Assembly (NCBI RefSeq): GCF_011751865.2
Contig: NZ_CP061770.1
Span: 2,108,001 to 2,172,000, forward strand
Direction of reading: 5' to 3'
DNA: 64,000 bases
From: Salinibacterium sp. ZJ70
Lineage (GTDB): Bacteria > Actinomycetota > Actinomycetes > Actinomycetales > Microbacteriaceae
This document shows, piece by piece, positions 63,566-64,000 of this stretch. Position numbers and translations under genes: made by a program. Each line of letters starts with the position of its first letter. The stretch's first letter is position 1. The notes under the pieces are model-generated. The model did not search any database. It worked only from the letters and a program-made list of their open reading frames with translations, and was not told the origin of the DNA.

Positions 63566-64000
63566 CCCCGCGCCTCGCGGCGCACACGGGTCACCCGTGA
63601 GACGAGCGCGACGAGCACGATCGCAACGAGCCCCGTCGCGGCGAGCGCGAGCCCGCCATAGCCGAGTGCCGCGAGCACGAGCCCCGATGCAGCCCCGCCG
63701 ATCGCCCCCGCCGACGACATCAGCAGGTCGCTTCTCCCCTGCACGCGGGCGCGCACCGTCACGCTCACCGAATCGGAGACGAGCGCAGAGCCGGCGACCG
63801 TCGATGCGCTCCATCCGACTCCGATCAGGAACAGCCCCATCGCGACCCACAGCTCCGACTCGGCACCCACCGCGATCATCAGCAGCGCGGCGAGCAGAAG
63901 ACCCTGCCCCACGGCGATCACCGCTTCGCGCCCCCGGCGATCCGAGAGCGCACCCCACACGGGTGCGAGCGCGTACATGCCGAGCACATGCAGGCTGATG
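63562..64000 (-). CDS. MFS transporter, C-terminal part only
   Basis: The gene enters the window at its end and is cut on the 5' side. The visible 146 codons begin ISLHVLGMYALAPVWGALSDRRGREAVI, with the MFS loop motif G-x-L-S-D-R-x-G-R, followed by three to five hydrophobic helices and a short basic tail (VTRVRREARG). It is probably a drug or metabolite exporter. Its stop overlaps the YeiH-family start, so both are co-translated. Confidence 0.8.
   Translation of the reverse strand, partial: ISLHVLGMYALAPVWGALSDRRGREAVIAVGQGLLLAALLMIAVGAESELWVAMGLFLIGVGWSASTVAGSALVSDSVSVTVRARVQGRSDLLMSSAGAIGGAASGLVLAALGYGGLALAATGLVAIVLVALVSRVTRVRREARG

Overview
The window is high-GC DNA (about 70% by eye) with short gene gaps, many 1-4 nt start/stop overlaps, frequent GTG starts and Actinobacteria-type families (PadR, PaaX, DUF4190, DUF5997, the SplitD/C pca order). 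I read it as chromosome of an actinobacterium of the Micrococcales, most likely Microbacteriaceae. That placement is an inference from composition and gene content. No transposase, integrase, CRISPR array, rRNA or replication origin was seen.

Region 1 (1-18.7 kb) is an aromatic-acid catabolic block. A minus-strand pcaH-G-B-D-C operon (protocatechuate 3,4-cleavage; pcaC is cut by the window start) lies behind MarR and IclR regulators. Divergent from MarR is an operon of SDR dehydrogenase, CouO-like amidohydrolase, glutaryl-CoA-dehydrogenase-like flavoprotein, MaoC hydratase and acyl-CoA synthetase. Together these have the parts for CoA-dependent beta-oxidative shortening of phenylpropanoids, with a hydrolase in place of a thiolase. 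Then come a PaaX-like repressor, a NitT/TauT-type ABC importer, and a divergent metF-purU-ligM-like operon for tetrahydrofolate-dependent O-demethylation, followed by a PadR regulator. The simplest joint reading is uptake of lignin-type aromatics, side-chain removal, O-demethylation, then ring cleavage of protocatechuate.

Region 2 (18.7-21.7 kb) holds a metallo-beta-lactamase-fold hydrolase, a rhodanese and two DUF4190-type membrane proteins.

Region 3 (21.7-42.8 kb) is a one-strand defence island ending at a tRNA-Gln gene: a complete type I Wadjet system (jetA-D, anti-plasmid), a complete type 1 BREX system (brxA, brxB, brxC, pglX, pglZ, brxL, anti-phage), and an Mrr-type restriction endonuclease. 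The BrxL protein ends in a domain closely resembling the C-terminal PLD-like (MIT_C) domain of human MITD1, which is the most unusual protein feature here. The BREX genes, especially pglX, are visibly less GC-rich than the flanks.

Region 4 (42.8-50.7 kb) returns to core and accessory genes: gltX, a TauE/SafE permease, an EamA exporter, a PPOX-fold flavoprotein, a solitary DarT-like protein, a secreted M28 peptidase with His/Gly-rich ends, and a DUF5997/LysR-substrate-domain pair that share a 23-bp palindromic divergent promoter. It ends in a 21-bp tandem repeat.

Region 5 (50.7-64 kb) is an L-arabinose locus: araB-araD-araA on the minus strand, divergent from a YtfQ-like sugar ABC importer with two paralogous ATPases, two permeases and a LacI regulator. 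A small membrane protein, a YeiH-family transporter and a truncated MFS transporter finish the window.
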